From Streptomyces sp. MNU76 (GTDB lineage: Bacteria > Actinomycetota > Actinomycetes > Streptomycetales > Streptomycetaceae), in the NCBI RefSeq assembly GCF_020982545.1, contig NZ_JAJKLK010000001.1, positions 744,001 to 808,000 on the forward strand: DNA of 64,000 nucleotides, given 5' to 3'. The position numbers were made by a program, and so were the translations under genes. The notes below the pieces were generated by a model. That model was not told the origin of the DNA. It saw nothing but the letters and a program-made list of their open reading frames with translations, and ran no database searches. Shown piece after piece: positions 55,709-64,000 of the stretch (its first letter is position 1; the number at the start of each line of letters is the position of its first letter).

Positions 55709-56695
55709 TCACAGGGCAGCGGACCCTCGGTGTTCCACGTACCAGGCGTACGCTTCGGCGATTCCCTCCCGCAGGCCGATACACGGGGCCCATCCCAGAG
55801 TGGTGATCCGGGAGACGTCAAGGACCTTGCGTGGAGTGCCGTCCGGCTGGGCCGCGTCCCACTCGATGGCCCCCTGGTAGCCGACGACCTCTGCCACCAG
55901 CTCGGCGGCCTCCCGGATCGTCAGGTCCGTGCCGGTGCCGACATTCACCGATCCGTCCGCGTCGTAGTGCTCCAGCAGGTACAGGCATGCCCGAGCCAGA
56001 TCATCCACGTGCAGGAACTCCCGGCGAGGTGTTCCGGTACCCCAGTTCACCACTCGCTGTGCCCCTGCCGTTCGGGCCTCGTGGAAGCGCCGGATCAGCG
56101 ATGCCAGGACATGGGAGTGCTCGGGATGAAAGTTGTCGCCGGGGCCGTAAAGGTTGGTCGGCATGGCGGAAATCCAGGGGAGACCGTGCTGCCGCCGCAC
56201 CGCCTGCACGTGCAGGAGCCCGGCGATCTTGGCGATGGCGTAGGCGTCGTTGGTCGGCTCCAATGCACCGGTCAGCAGCGCCTCCTCTCGAATGGGCTGG
56301 TCGGCGAATTTCGGATAGACGCAGCTGGAGCCCAGGAACAGCAGCTGCTCCACCCCCTGTTCCAGGGCCGCGTCCAGCACGTTGACCTGGATACGCAGGT
56401 TGTCGGAGAGGAACTCCGTGGGACGGGTGGCATTTGCTTTGATCCCGCCCACCCGTGCGGCGGCCAGCACCACCACATCCGGCCGGGTGGCCGCGAACCA
56501 GTCGAGGACGGCACGGCGCTCGCGCAGGTCCAGTTGGGCGGAGCCGGGTCCGACCACGTCGGTGAAGCCCTCCCGCTCCAGATGCCGGCACACCGCGGAA
56601 CCGACGAGTCCACGGCTTCCGGCCACGAATACGCGCGCGGAGCGGTCGAGGGGGCGGTGAATGTACCCGCACGGTGCTGAGGCTGGGGAGCTCAC
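55709..56695 (-). CDS. fcl: GDP-L-fucose synthase
   Basis: 328 residues from GTG 56695. Converts GDP-4-keto-6-deoxy-D-mannose to GDP-L-fucose with NADPH. Extended SDR fold: cofactor loop VFVAGSRGLVGSAVCRHLER, AARVGGIKANATRPTEFL, active-site Ser in LLFLGSSCVYPKFADQPI and the Tyr/Lys pair in EPTNDAYAIAKIAGLLHVQA (YxxxK). Sugar-nucleotide part: MPTNLYGPGDNFHPEHSHVL, NWGTGTPRREFLHVDDLARA. It works directly after Gmd, encoded divergently at 58416. The start overlaps the kinase stop (GTGA), so translation is coupled. Confidence 0.92.
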   Translation of the reverse strand: MSSPASAPCGYIHRPLDRSARVFVAGSRGLVGSAVCRHLEREGFTDVVGPGSAQLDLRERRAVLDWFAATRPDVVVLAAARVGGIKANATRPTEFLSDNLRIQVNVLDAALEQGVEQLLFLGSSCVYPKFADQPIREEALLTGALEPTNDAYAIAKIAGLLHVQAVRRQHGLPWISAMPTNLYGPGDNFHPEHSHVLASLIRRFHEARTAGAQRVVNWGTGTPRREFLHVDDLARACLYLLEHYDADGSVNVGTGTDLTIREAAELVAEVVGYQGAIEWDAAQPDGTPRKVLDVSRITTLGWAPCIGLREGIAEAYAWYVEHRGSAAL

Positions 56696-58251
56696 CGCTG
56701 AGCGCTCCGGTCGGCGGTCATGGAGTGAGGCTCGCCGTCGAGTGCCTCCTGCGTGCCCGTGGCCCGGGCATCCTGCTCTCCGCCTGGAGTCGGCAGGGCC
56801 GGAGCGCCACCGGCGGGCGGCATGTGCCCGCTGCCGCGTCGTTTGGAGAATAGGCCGGCTGTCCGGTGCTGCGGCCGGTATTCGTACGCATAGCCATACG
56901 TGCTGCCCTCCTCCTTCGACGACGTCATGTTCAGGACCGTACCGAGCACGGAAGCACCGACCTGCTGCAGTGTGCGAAGGGCTGCGCCGACCTGGTCGCG
57001 GCTGGTGCGTGAAGCCCGCACCACCACCAGGTAGCCGTCCACGACGGTGGCGATCACGGACGCGTCCGCCACCGGCAGCACCGGCGGGGTGTCCACCACG
57101 ACATGGTCGAACTTGTCGGCGAGGCTGCGCAGCACGCTCCTCAACTGGTCGCTGCCCAGCAGCTCGGTGGGATTGGGCGGCACCGAGCCGCTGGTCAGCA
57201 CCGAGAAGGAGCCCACGGACTGCAGCACTTGGTGCACCTCGGCTTGGCCGATCAGCACGGTGGTCAACCCGGCGTCCCGCACCAGCCCCAGGACGCGGGC
57301 AGTGGAAGGCCGACGCAGGTCGGCGTCGACCAGGCACACCGAGGCACCGGTCTCGGCCAGCGCCGCGGCCAGGTTGATCGCGACACTGGTCTTCCCCTCA
57401 CGAGGCAGCGGGCTGGTTACCGCGATCACCTTCGGCGGCTGGTCCACGTCCACGAACCGCAGACTGGTGCGCAGCCGCCGGAAGCCCTCGGCGCGCAGTC
57501 CGTGCAAGTCGTCGAGCAACGCCAGGGGATGGCGGGTGGTCCGCGGGTCGTGCGCGACGCTCCCGAGCACGGGAGGGCCGCCGAACCCGGCCAGGAGCTC
57601 GGTGAGACTCTGAAGACTGCGTACCGAGCGATCCATCGACTCCCTGGCCACGGCGAAACCGGCCCCGAGGGCCAGCCCGGCCATCAGCCCGATGGTGAGG
57701 TTCACCGCCGGGCGCGGGGAAAAGGGCACGGAGGGCACGGAGGCCGGTTGGGTGATGCTCAGCCGCACCGGGGACGTCCTCGCGTCGTCCGGGCGCTCAA
57801 GGCCGCGGACCACCTCGGCGAAGCGCTCGGCCACAGCGTTGCTGATGCGCGCAGCCCGCTCCGGCCGGGTGTCCGTGACGGTGAGCCGGAGCAGCACCGT
57901 GTCGGGCTGCGTGGTCGCGCTGATGCGACGGCTCAGTTGATCCGGCGTCATGTCGAGACCCAGGGTCTCCACGACGTGCCGGGACACCAGAGGACTCGCC
58001 GCCACCTCCGCGTACGACCGGACCCGAGCCTGGGTGAAGACATTTCCCTGCGCGAGCTGGAGGGTGTCGGACCCCTCCCGCACGGACACGAAGAGCTTCG
58101 CAGTGGCCCGGTACTCGGGGTTCGCCGTGTAGGTGATGAGCGCACCGACCGCCGTTCCGAGCAGGGCCAGCACGGTGATGGCACGCCAGCGGCGAGAGAG
58201 AACTCGTAGGTAGTCGCGCAGGTCCAAGACATCCGTCCCTGATCGGATCAA
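56692..58251 (-). CDS. Wzz-type chain-length regulator fused to BY-kinase
   Basis: 519 residues from TTG 58251; a TTG nine codons later (LDLRDYLRVLSRRW) is an alternative and fits the family. Residues 10-200 are the Wzz domain with helices WRAITVLALLGTAVGALIT and AVNLTIGLMAGLALGAGFAV and the outer loop between. The cytoplasmic tyrosine autokinase follows: Walker A SPLPREGKTSVAINLAAALA, Walker A' SVCLVDADLRRPSTARVLGL, Walker B KFDHVVVDTPPVLPVADASV. The C-terminus has a Tyr cluster (STYGYAYEYRPQH), the usual autophosphorylation site. It controls polymer length and export of the polysaccharide. Transcribed divergently from gmd. Confidence 0.9.
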   Translation of the reverse strand: MIRSGTDVLDLRDYLRVLSRRWRAITVLALLGTAVGALITYTANPEYRATAKLFVSVREGSDTLQLAQGNVFTQARVRSYAEVAASPLVSRHVVETLGLDMTPDQLSRRISATTQPDTVLLRLTVTDTRPERAARISNAVAERFAEVVRGLERPDDARTSPVRLSITQPASVPSVPFSPRPAVNLTIGLMAGLALGAGFAVARESMDRSVRSLQSLTELLAGFGGPPVLGSVAHDPRTTRHPLALLDDLHGLRAEGFRRLRTSLRFVDVDQPPKVIAVTSPLPREGKTSVAINLAAALAETGASVCLVDADLRRPSTARVLGLVRDAGLTTVLIGQAEVHQVLQSVGSFSVLTSGSVPPNPTELLGSDQLRSVLRSLADKFDHVVVDTPPVLPVADASVIATVVDGYLVVVRASRTSRDQVGAALRTLQQVGASVLGTVLNMTSSKEEGSTYGYAYEYRPQHRTAGLFSKRRGSGHMPPAGGAPALPTPGGEQDARATGTQEALDGEPHSMTADRSAQR

Positions 58252-58415
58252 GTGAGAGTGCCGCCCTCACCGTACGACACCAATGGTGAAATGAGAGGCA
58301 TATGCATTAAGTCAAGTAAAGATGGCTGTGGTCGCTATATAGGCGAATTAACCGGTTTGGCTACCGTACGAGGCGTGTTCCGCTCATCTGCGTCACCCTG
58401 CAGCAAGGAGTGCAT
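58252..58415. promoter_or_regulatory. Divergent promoter region of the polysaccharide genes
   Basis: About 160 bp, clearly AT-richer than its surroundings (GCATATGCATTAAGTCAAGT, CGCTATATAGGCGAATTAAC). It must serve both the minus-strand kinase/fcl genes and the plus-strand gmd genes. GTTAATTCGCC and TATATAG stretches could be -10-like elements, but no single pair is convincing. Confidence 0.5.
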
Positions 58416-59507
58416 GTGACTGTCAAGAAGGCGCTCATCACCGGCATCACCGGCCAGGACGGCTCCTACCTCGCGGAGCTGCTGCTGCAGAAGGGCTATG
58501 TGGTGCACGGAATGGTCCGTCGCGCCTCGACCTTCAACACGCAGCGCATCGACCATCTCTACCGGGATCCGCACGATCCCGAGGCGCGCATGTTCCTCCA
58601 TTACGGCGATCTCACCGACGGCACCCGGATCGCCGGCCTCCTGGAGCAGGTCCAGCCGGACGAGGTCTACCACCTGGCGGCCCAGTCCCACGTCCGGGTC
58701 TCCTTCGACGAACCGGAGTTCACGGGTGACAGCACTGCGCTCGGAACGACGCGGCTGCTGGAGGCCATCAGGACGACGGGCCTTCCCTGCCGCTTCTACC
58801 AGGCCTCCAGCTCGGAGATGTTCGGAGCCTCCCCGCCGCCTCAACACGAGGACACGCCCTTCCACCCTCGCTCTCCCTACGGTGTCGCCAAGGTCTACGC
58901 CTACTGGGCGACCCGCAACTACCGCGAGGCGTACGGGATGTACGCGGTCAACGGCATTCTGTTCAACCACGAGTCCCCTCGCCGTGGCCCCACCTTCGTC
59001 ACACGCAAGGTGGCCATGGCCGCCGCACGCATCAAGGCGGGCCTGCAGGACGTCGTCTACCTCGGCAATCTCGACGCCCGACGGGACTGGGGGTACGCGG
59101 CCGAGTACGTCGAGGCGATGTGGCTGATGCTGCAACAGGCGGAACCGGATGACTATGTGGTCGCCACCGGCGCCAGCCACAGCGTGCGCGACTTCGTTGA
59201 ACACTGTTTCGCCCATGTCGGTCTTGACTGGCAGGACCACGTGCGGTTCGACGAGCGTTATCTGAGGCCCACCGAGGTCGACGACCTGGTCGGTGATGCC
59301 ACGAAAGCCGAGCGGGTCCTCGGATGGCGCCCGACAGTCCGCGCCCCTGAGCTGGCCCGTCTCATGGTCGATGCCGAAATCGCGGCGCATGAACCTGCGC
59401 CTTCCGCGCTGGACAGCCTGCCCGCGCCCGCCCCGATGCTGCGGATGGAAAGGCTCTGCCACGATGCGCCCGCCCCCGGTACTGCCGGAGAGAGGAACCC
59501 CGTGTGA
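58416..59507 (+). CDS. gmd: GDP-mannose 4,6-dehydratase
   Basis: 363 residues from GTG 58416 ([20 protein letters not shown]), with AAGGAG 5 nt upstream; GTG 58410 overlaps that site and is less likely. Makes GDP-4-keto-6-deoxy-mannose. SDR motifs: [17 protein letters not shown] (NADP loop), [38 protein letters not shown], with Tyr/Lys in [18 protein letters not shown], and [40 protein letters not shown] binds the nucleotide. Its product feeds Fcl on the other strand. The stop overlaps the next start. Confidence 0.93.
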   Translation: MTVKKALITGITGQDGSYLAELLLQKGYVVHGMVRRASTFNTQRIDHLYRDPHDPEARMFLHYGDLTDGTRIAGLLEQVQPDEVYHLAAQSHVRVSFDEPEFTGDSTALGTTRLLEAIRTTGLPCRFYQASSSEMFGASPPPQHEDTPFHPRSPYGVAKVYAYWATRNYREAYGMYAVNGILFNHESPRRGPTFVTRKVAMAAARIKAGLQDVVYLGNLDARRDWGYAAEYVEAMWLMLQQAEPDDYVVATGASHSVRDFVEHCFAHVGLDWQDHVRFDERYLRPTEVDDLVGDATKAERVLGWRPTVRAPELARLMVDAEIAAHEPAPSALDSLPAPAPMLRMERLCHDAPAPGTAGERNPV

Positions 59508-60229
59508 CCGGCATCGCCACATGGAGACGCGGGCAGCGAGGAAGCAGCATGCGGACGAGGATCGCCGACCCCTCAAGGCCCGGATCCCTCGCCCACTCGG
59601 CTCGCGCCAAACGCTGGCACGAACTGCTGCGTTGCTTTCCCGACCTGGCCGAGATGCGCGTTCTGGATCTCGGCGGGACCCCAGCTTCATGGCGCAGCGC
59701 ACCCGTCCGGCTGGCGCATGTGGTGACGGTGAATCTCGACCCGCACACCGCCCGGCAGGCAGAGCCCGGCGTCATCCCGGTCGTGGGAGACGCGTGCGAT
59801 CTCTTCCTGCCGGCCCACTTGTCGGCCGAGCGATTCGACCTCGTTTACTCGAACTCCGTCCTTGAACACGTCGGCGGCCACTACCGGCGGCAGCGGTTCG
59901 CCGAAGCGGTGCACCGCCACGGGACCCACCACTGGGTACAGACTCCCTACCGGTACTTCCCTGTCGAACCGCACTGGCTGTTCCCCGGCCTCCAGTGGTT
60001 TCCGGTCCGGGCTCGTATCGCTGTCTCCCAGCACTGGCCGTTCGGACACGTCCCCCGCACCGGACGCGCGCAAGCGCTCCGTCATGTTCAGGAAGTCGAG
60101 CTTCTGTCGGTGACTGAGATGCGGTCCTACTTCCCCGCCTCCCGCATCTGGATCGAACGCTTCGCCGGGCTTCCCAAATCGCTGGTTGCGAGGAAGCGAC
60201 GGTGCCAGCCCTTCTCCGAACCCAGGTGA
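59504..60229 (+). CDS. Class I SAM-dependent methyltransferase
   Basis: 241 residues from GTG 59504, overlapping the gmd stop by 4 bp. SAM-binding motif [18 protein letters not shown]; then [13 protein letters not shown] (motif II acidic end), [20 protein letters not shown] and [20 protein letters not shown] (motif IV). [20 protein letters not shown] is characteristic of a group of polysaccharide-linked methyltransferases. Likely acts on the sugar chain or its lipid-linked intermediate; the exact acceptor is not visible. Co-transcribed with gmd. Confidence 0.8.
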   Translation: MTGIATWRRGQRGSSMRTRIADPSRPGSLAHSARAKRWHELLRCFPDLAEMRVLDLGGTPASWRSAPVRLAHVVTVNLDPHTARQAEPGVIPVVGDACDLFLPAHLSAERFDLVYSNSVLEHVGGHYRRQRFAEAVHRHGTHHWVQTPYRYFPVEPHWLFPGLQWFPVRARIAVSQHWPFGHVPRTGRAQALRHVQEVELLSVTEMRSYFPASRIWIERFAGLPKSLVARKRRCQPFSEPR

Positions 60230-60262
60230 GTCCCACACCCCAAACCAATCGGTCCGCAGCCC

Positions 60263-61054
60263 ATGACGCAGAGAATGAGCGAGGGAGTAGCGCATCCCAT
60301 GACAATCCACCAAAGCGAGCAGACGACCCGAACGGCCACCGTCCCTCTGCTGGGATTCATCCGCAAGCCGATTGCGGGAATTCGCAGGATGCACCCATGG
60401 CTCTACCCGGCATGGCCGGCCCTGAACGGGCAGCGCTTCCGTCAGGAGATGTTCCGCTCCCTGCTTCAGGAGCTCCAGCCACAGGCCGTCTTCGAATCCG
60501 GAACCTACCGCGGTGCCACCACGCAATTCCTGTGGCACGTTTCCGGACGTCCCGTGTACACGGTGGAGAAAGAGCCTGCCTTCGCTCGTCTGGCAGCTCG
60601 ACGCTTCCGGAACGTCTCGGACATCAGAGTGATCAAGTCGGACTCCAGGAAGGCGCTCCAGGGACTTCGCGAGAACTCCTCGTTCCCGAAGTCCCGCGTT
60701 CTCTTCTATCTCGACGCCCACTGGGAAGATGATCTGCCCCTCCGCGAAGAGGTGGCCGTCATCACCGACAGTTGGACGGACTCGTTGATCCTGATCGACG
60801 ACTTCAAGGTTCCCGATGACCCCGGCTATGGGTTCGACACATACGCGGAGACACAGCTGTCGGTCGAGTACCTGGGCAATGCGGTCGGGGAGTACAAGGT
60901 CTTCTGGCCGAACTGTCCATCGGGCGAGGAAACCGGCGCACGTCGCGGCTGCGTACTGCTGGCGGCTCCGACCCTCGCCGACAGGATGGCAGCGCTGGAT
61001 GCCGTGCGGAGCATGGACGACGGTGTGCCACTGTGCCGTGCGGGCAGCCGGTGA
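60263..61054 (+). CDS. Class I SAM methyltransferase-like protein
   Basis: 263 residues from ATG 60263, or 251 from ATG 60299 (MTIHQSEQT). Motif I is AVFESGTYRGATTQFLWHVS; PVYTVEKEPAFARLAARRFR and VRVIKSDSRKAL-like IRVIKSDSRKALQGLREN follow; VLFYLDAHWEDDLPLREEVA resembles the DAHW motif of TylF/CmcI-type and related enzymes. SLILIDDFKVPDDPGYGFDT carries an acidic pair typical for metal-dependent O-methyltransferases. Probably methylates a sugar of the exported polymer. In the same operon direction as gmd. Confidence 0.75.
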   Translation: MTQRMSEGVAHPMTIHQSEQTTRTATVPLLGFIRKPIAGIRRMHPWLYPAWPALNGQRFRQEMFRSLLQELQPQAVFESGTYRGATTQFLWHVSGRPVYTVEKEPAFARLAARRFRNVSDIRVIKSDSRKALQGLRENSSFPKSRVLFYLDAHWEDDLPLREEVAVITDSWTDSLILIDDFKVPDDPGYGFDTYAETQLSVEYLGNAVGEYKVFWPNCPSGEETGARRGCVLLAAPTLADRMAALDAVRSMDDGVPLCRAGSR

Positions 61055-61169
61055 GCGCAGTCGCTGCACACCGGGCCGCCGACGGCACCAGGGGTACCGG
61101 TCATGCTGGCTTGCGGTGTCGGCTCGCATGGCTGAGCAGAGCACCCGGCAGAGCCGCAACCGGTAGGGA

Positions 61170-62678
61170 GTGAGCGTGACTGTCAGGGCGGCTCCCGTCG
61201 ACGCCGAGGAGGCGAATGCCTCAGCGGCCCACACCCTTCCTGCGAGTCGGCCATTCTCATCGGCTTCCCGGCGTACACGTCACGCGATCGCAGGCACTAT
61301 GGCCGTCATTTTGCTCCTGGCCGGGGGACGCTGGGTATCCCATATCGCGATTGGTCCCGTCTACATCGCCGACGTACTGCTGGCTGCCGCCGTTCTGCAC
61401 ACGGTGTGTTCCCGCCTCCTGGTCAAGCACCACTCGGGTAGCAACCAGGGGCCCGGTGTCCTGGTCGGACTGGTGGTTCTCGCCACGCTGGTTCGCGTCA
61501 TCTCGTCCGAGGGGGAGGCGCTACTGATCGCACGCGACGCGGCGCCTTTCGTCTATGTGGCCGTCGCCTACCTCTCGGCAAGGGGATATCTCCTTGCGAG
61601 TGAGCCCGACCGGCGGCGGACGGCCCGGCTTGTCCACGGTGCACTGGTGATCCACTTGTGCTGGGTGGCGTGCGTAGTTCTGGTGCCCGACCTCTCATCG
61701 GCGCTCAGCGAGTCCTGGAGCGGTCCGACCCCGGAAGTGAGATCGGATCTCGACACAGCGTTGCTCGGCATCCTGGCGGGAGTGTCGATCCTTCGGTTCC
61801 GCCGCAAGGAGGGGACCTGGATGAGTGCATCGCTGGCCGGAGCCTCAGTCGCTCTGGCTCTCACCATGCACTCCAGAGCAGGTCTGCTTGCCTGCGGCAT
61901 CTGCGTCGTGGCCGCTATGGCTGGCGGTGCCAACAGGAACGCCAGGGCTTCGGTTCGCACGGTGGCTCTCGGTGTGTCGGCGGTGATCCTGCTGATGGTG
62001 CTGCTTCCGAGCAGCCCGGCCGCTCAGCGCCTGATCGCGACTGTGGACCGGACAGCAGCCTCTCAGACGCTCGCCGTCAGTGCCGAAGGGACCTCGAACG
62101 CAAGGAAGGTGGCGTGGGAAAGGGTCATCAGATTCACGCTCGCCGACCCGGCCCGGGTAATGATCGGTGTCGGCTTCGGACCCGACTTTCTGAAGGACGC
62201 GGATGCAGATGTGGCGCTGGGTTCGCAGACCTACCAGGGAGTACGTTCCCCGCACAACTACCTCCTGACCGTTTTTGCGCGGCTCGGTCTCCTCGGACTG
62301 ACCGTGATCGTCGCGCTTCTGGCCACAGTCCTCGCCGCCGCGATCAGGGAGCTGTGGGCACGACATCAGCCGGACGAACTCACGTTCATGTGTGTGCTCG
62401 TGGTGATGTCCTTGTTCGTCATCGCGATGCTGGGCGTTGTGTTGGAGTCTCCGTTCGGCGCAGTCCCCTTCTTCTGGGCCGGGGGAGTACTCCTGGCTCG
62501 CAGCCATCGGCGGCGACGCTCTTTGGCGAGAACAGCTCACGTGGCCCCGTCAGTCCCATACCGAGGGCGGCGCCTCATCGAAGCCCCTCCGGAGGGCGCC
62601 GGATCCCTGGCAGTGGTGGCCGAGTCGGCTCCTCCCCTCCCCATGGAGCCGACTGCACGGGCTGTACATCAGCGGTGA
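61170..62678 (+). CDS. Wzy-like O-antigen/polysaccharide polymerase
   Basis: About 500 residues; GTG 61176 has GGGAG at good spacing, GTG 61170 adds two residues. Ten or more helices (HAIAGTMAVILLLAGGRW, GVLVGLVVLATLVRVISS, LLACGICVVAAMAGGA, LLGLTVIVALLATVLAAAIR). The large loop typical of Wzy_C/O-antigen ligase proteins includes VMIGVGFGPDFLKDADADVA and GVRSPHNYLLTVFARLGLLG (the H-N-x-x-L pattern). It would join repeat units outside the membrane. A long polar cytoplasmic tail ends the protein. Between methyltransferase and flippase genes. Confidence 0.8.
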   Translation: MSVTVRAAPVDAEEANASAAHTLPASRPFSSASRRTRHAIAGTMAVILLLAGGRWVSHIAIGPVYIADVLLAAAVLHTVCSRLLVKHHSGSNQGPGVLVGLVVLATLVRVISSEGEALLIARDAAPFVYVAVAYLSARGYLLASEPDRRRTARLVHGALVIHLCWVACVVLVPDLSSALSESWSGPTPEVRSDLDTALLGILAGVSILRFRRKEGTWMSASLAGASVALALTMHSRAGLLACGICVVAAMAGGANRNARASVRTVALGVSAVILLMVLLPSSPAAQRLIATVDRTAASQTLAVSAEGTSNARKVAWERVIRFTLADPARVMIGVGFGPDFLKDADADVALGSQTYQGVRSPHNYLLTVFARLGLLGLTVIVALLATVLAAAIRELWARHQPDELTFMCVLVVMSLFVIAMLGVVLESPFGAVPFFWAGGVLLARSHRRRRSLARTAHVAPSVPYRGRRLIEAPPEGAGSLAVVAESAPPLPMEPTARAVHQR

Positions 62679-62700
62679 CCGGCCACAGGAAGTGACATCG

Positions 62701-64000
62701 ATGAGCTCATCGCCCCGTGAAAGCTCGGAGACCGAGGCCCCCGACGTGTCCGCAGTCGGATCCAGGCCCTCTCTACAGGCCGTCCTGAGATCGTTAGCCG
62801 CAAAGGCCGTTGTGCTCGTTCTGGGGGGAGCCGCCACCCTGCTGTCGGCGCGCAGTGTGGTCGAGACTCTCGGAATTGCCGGCTATGCGCTCGTCGCCCT
62901 GGTCAGTACGTTGCCGACCCTGCTCGCGGTCTGCGACCTCGGGGTCGGAGCCGCCGTGATCGACGCCTTCTCCAGCCGTGACCGCGAGCACATGCTCCGC
63001 ACCATCACCGCGGGCGCCCGGACACTTCTGTGTGCAGGCTCAGCCATTGCCGTGTGCGGAGTCCTGACGGCCGCCTCGGGAGCGACCGACTCACTGCTCG
63101 ACAGCGCGTCCGGAGCGGATGTCGCCCCCTGCATCGCCGTCGTTGCCGTGCTGTTCGGCTGCAGCCTGCCTCTCAGCCTGGGCGGATCGGTGCTCGCGGG
63201 CCTGGGCCGCTATCACTTCGCCGTGCTGCTGCAAGGGGCCGGCACGCTGCTCGCATTGACCGTCGTACTGCTCGGTGCCGCGTATGACGCGCCTCCGGCG
63301 GTCTTCGTCGCATCTGTGCTCGTCGGACAGTGTGCCGCCGGAGCGGCCAGCCTGTTGCTGGCCGGCCGCATGCTGAGGCTGCGCTTGCTCCGTGTCGTGC
63401 TCTTTCCGCTTCGTCGCTCACCAGGCACCCGAATCATGCAACTGGCAGGACCTATGGCTGTGATCAAGGTGACCTCCGCCGTCGCCTATGGTGCGGATCG
63501 CCTTGTCCTCAGCAGTGTCGCGCCCCCTGTCGCCGTGGCCGTCTATTCGGCGGGAGCCCAGCTCTACGCTCCTGCCTCCGCGCTCGTTGCAGCGGCGGCG
63601 CTGCCGCTGTGGCGAATGTTCAGTAGGCATCGTCGTACCTCCCCGCAGGCACCGCGTCGCCAACTGCTGCAACTCACGGCGTATTTCACCGCGGGCGGCT
63701 TAGTGATCAGTGTCCTGCTGGTGACCGCCGGCCCGACTGTGGCGAGTTGGATGCTGCACGACCGTGCTGCCGTCGGGCCGGGGCTGATGGCTGCCTTTTC
63801 CGCCTTGCTCCTCACCCACGCGGTGAACTACCCCGTGGCGATGTGGTTCTCGGATCCGGCAGGTCTCCGCTTCCAGGCTGTGCGTGCCGTCCTCATGGCC
63901 GTCGTCAACCTGGCGGTGTCGATTCCGCTGGCCTACTTCATGGGACCCGCAGGACCTGTGCTCGCCTCCGCCGGTGCCCACTTTCTGTGTGTGACCGTCC
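62701..64000 (+). CDS. Wzx-like polysaccharide flippase (partial)
   Basis: Starts at ATG 62701 (MSSSPRESSETEAPDVSAVG) behind CAGGAAG and is open to the window edge, about 433 residues. A polar N-terminus is followed by at least eleven helices (VVLVLGGAATLLSARSVVET, GYALVALVSTLPTLLAVCDL, PLSLGGSVLAGLGRYHFAVL, MAVIKVTSAVAYGADRLVLS, VAVYSAGAQLYAPASALVAA, YFTAGGLVISVLLVTAGPTV). The pattern belongs to the MATE/Wzx superfamily; DLGVGAAVIDAFSS early on matches the family's typical DLGLGxA region. It would flip lipid-linked repeat units outward for the Wzy-like enzyme. Confidence 0.8.
   Translation, partial: MSSSPRESSETEAPDVSAVGSRPSLQAVLRSLAAKAVVLVLGGAATLLSARSVVETLGIAGYALVALVSTLPTLLAVCDLGVGAAVIDAFSSRDREHMLRTITAGARTLLCAGSAIAVCGVLTAASGATDSLLDSASGADVAPCIAVVAVLFGCSLPLSLGGSVLAGLGRYHFAVLLQGAGTLLALTVVLLGAAYDAPPAVFVASVLVGQCAAGAASLLLAGRMLRLRLLRVVLFPLRRSPGTRIMQLAGPMAVIKVTSAVAYGADRLVLSSVAPPVAVAVYSAGAQLYAPASALVAAAALPLWRMFSRHRRTSPQAPRRQLLQLTAYFTAGGLVISVLLVTAGPTVASWMLHDRAAVGPGLMAAFSALLLTHAVNYPVAMWFSDPAGLRFQAVRAVLMAVVNLAVSIPLAYFMGPAGPVLASAGAHFLCVTV

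Overview
The DNA is high-GC actinobacterial, almost certainly Streptomyces. The evidence is strong G/C third positions, GTG and TTG starts, an HrdA-type principal-like sigma factor next to dnaG, two tandem tRNA-Asn genes, a tRNA-Ile2(CAU), and typical Streptomyces G/C-rich intergenic hairpins. No database search was possible, so family names rest on recognised motifs and layout.

Layout. (1) 1-19.2 kb is ordinary chromosome: alpha-galactosidase (partial), assimilatory nitrate reductase, a small secreted protein, a YdcF/SanA-like membrane protein, sirohydrochlorin chelatase, dGTPase-like protein, FAD-dependent ferredoxin reductase, dnaG, hrdA, a heterodimeric ABC exporter, an FGGY sugar kinase, a YtxH-like protein and three tRNA genes. 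Several conserved genes here carry single-base frameshifts in C/G runs, which look more like assembly errors than decay. (2) 19.13-36.74 kb is a genomic island bounded by a 47-bp direct repeat of the 3' end of tRNA-Ile2(CAU). It has no recognisable integrase. It holds broken GH3 and livH genes, an intact livM, a remarkable ECF sigma/zinc anti-sigma/membrane/extracellular fusion, debris of a group II intron, a phosphotransferase and a histidine kinase, and then an intact SsuABC-like importer with two alpha/beta hydrolases and a fused double IclR regulator. Transposase scraps and a repeat seen elsewhere lie beside the right att site. (3) 36.7-41.6 kb is a patchwork: tatA-like gene, decayed CBS/CorC protein, class F sortase with a secreted wall-type protein, and IS5 debris. 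(4) 41.6-54.4 kb is a dense mobile-element hotspot. An IS5-type element is split by two group II introns placed head to tail. It is followed by IS701-type, IS630-type, MITE and IS630-type elements whose junctions all fall on CTAG. The last element is itself interrupted by another IS630-type element, which is interrupted by an IS3-type element. (5) 54.4-55.6 kb is short hypothetical/decayed DNA. (6) 55.7-64 kb is an exopolysaccharide locus: GDP-L-fucose synthase and a Wzz/BY-kinase fusion on the minus strand, and GDP-mannose dehydratase, two methyltransferases, a Wzy-like polymerase and a Wzx-like flippase (running off the end) on the plus strand.

How the genes work together. dnaG-hrdA and the nitrate/siroheme genes are core functions. 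In the island, the importer, esterase, regulator and secreted hydrolase look like a substrate uptake and hydrolysis module. In the EPS locus, Gmd and Fcl would make GDP-L-fucose, and Wzx/Wzy/Wzz-kinase would export and polymerise the repeat unit. The most unusual content is the one-chain sigma/anti-sigma fusion (23446-25713), the tandem introns (42523-47117) and the CTAG-linked nested transposon array (47180-54412).
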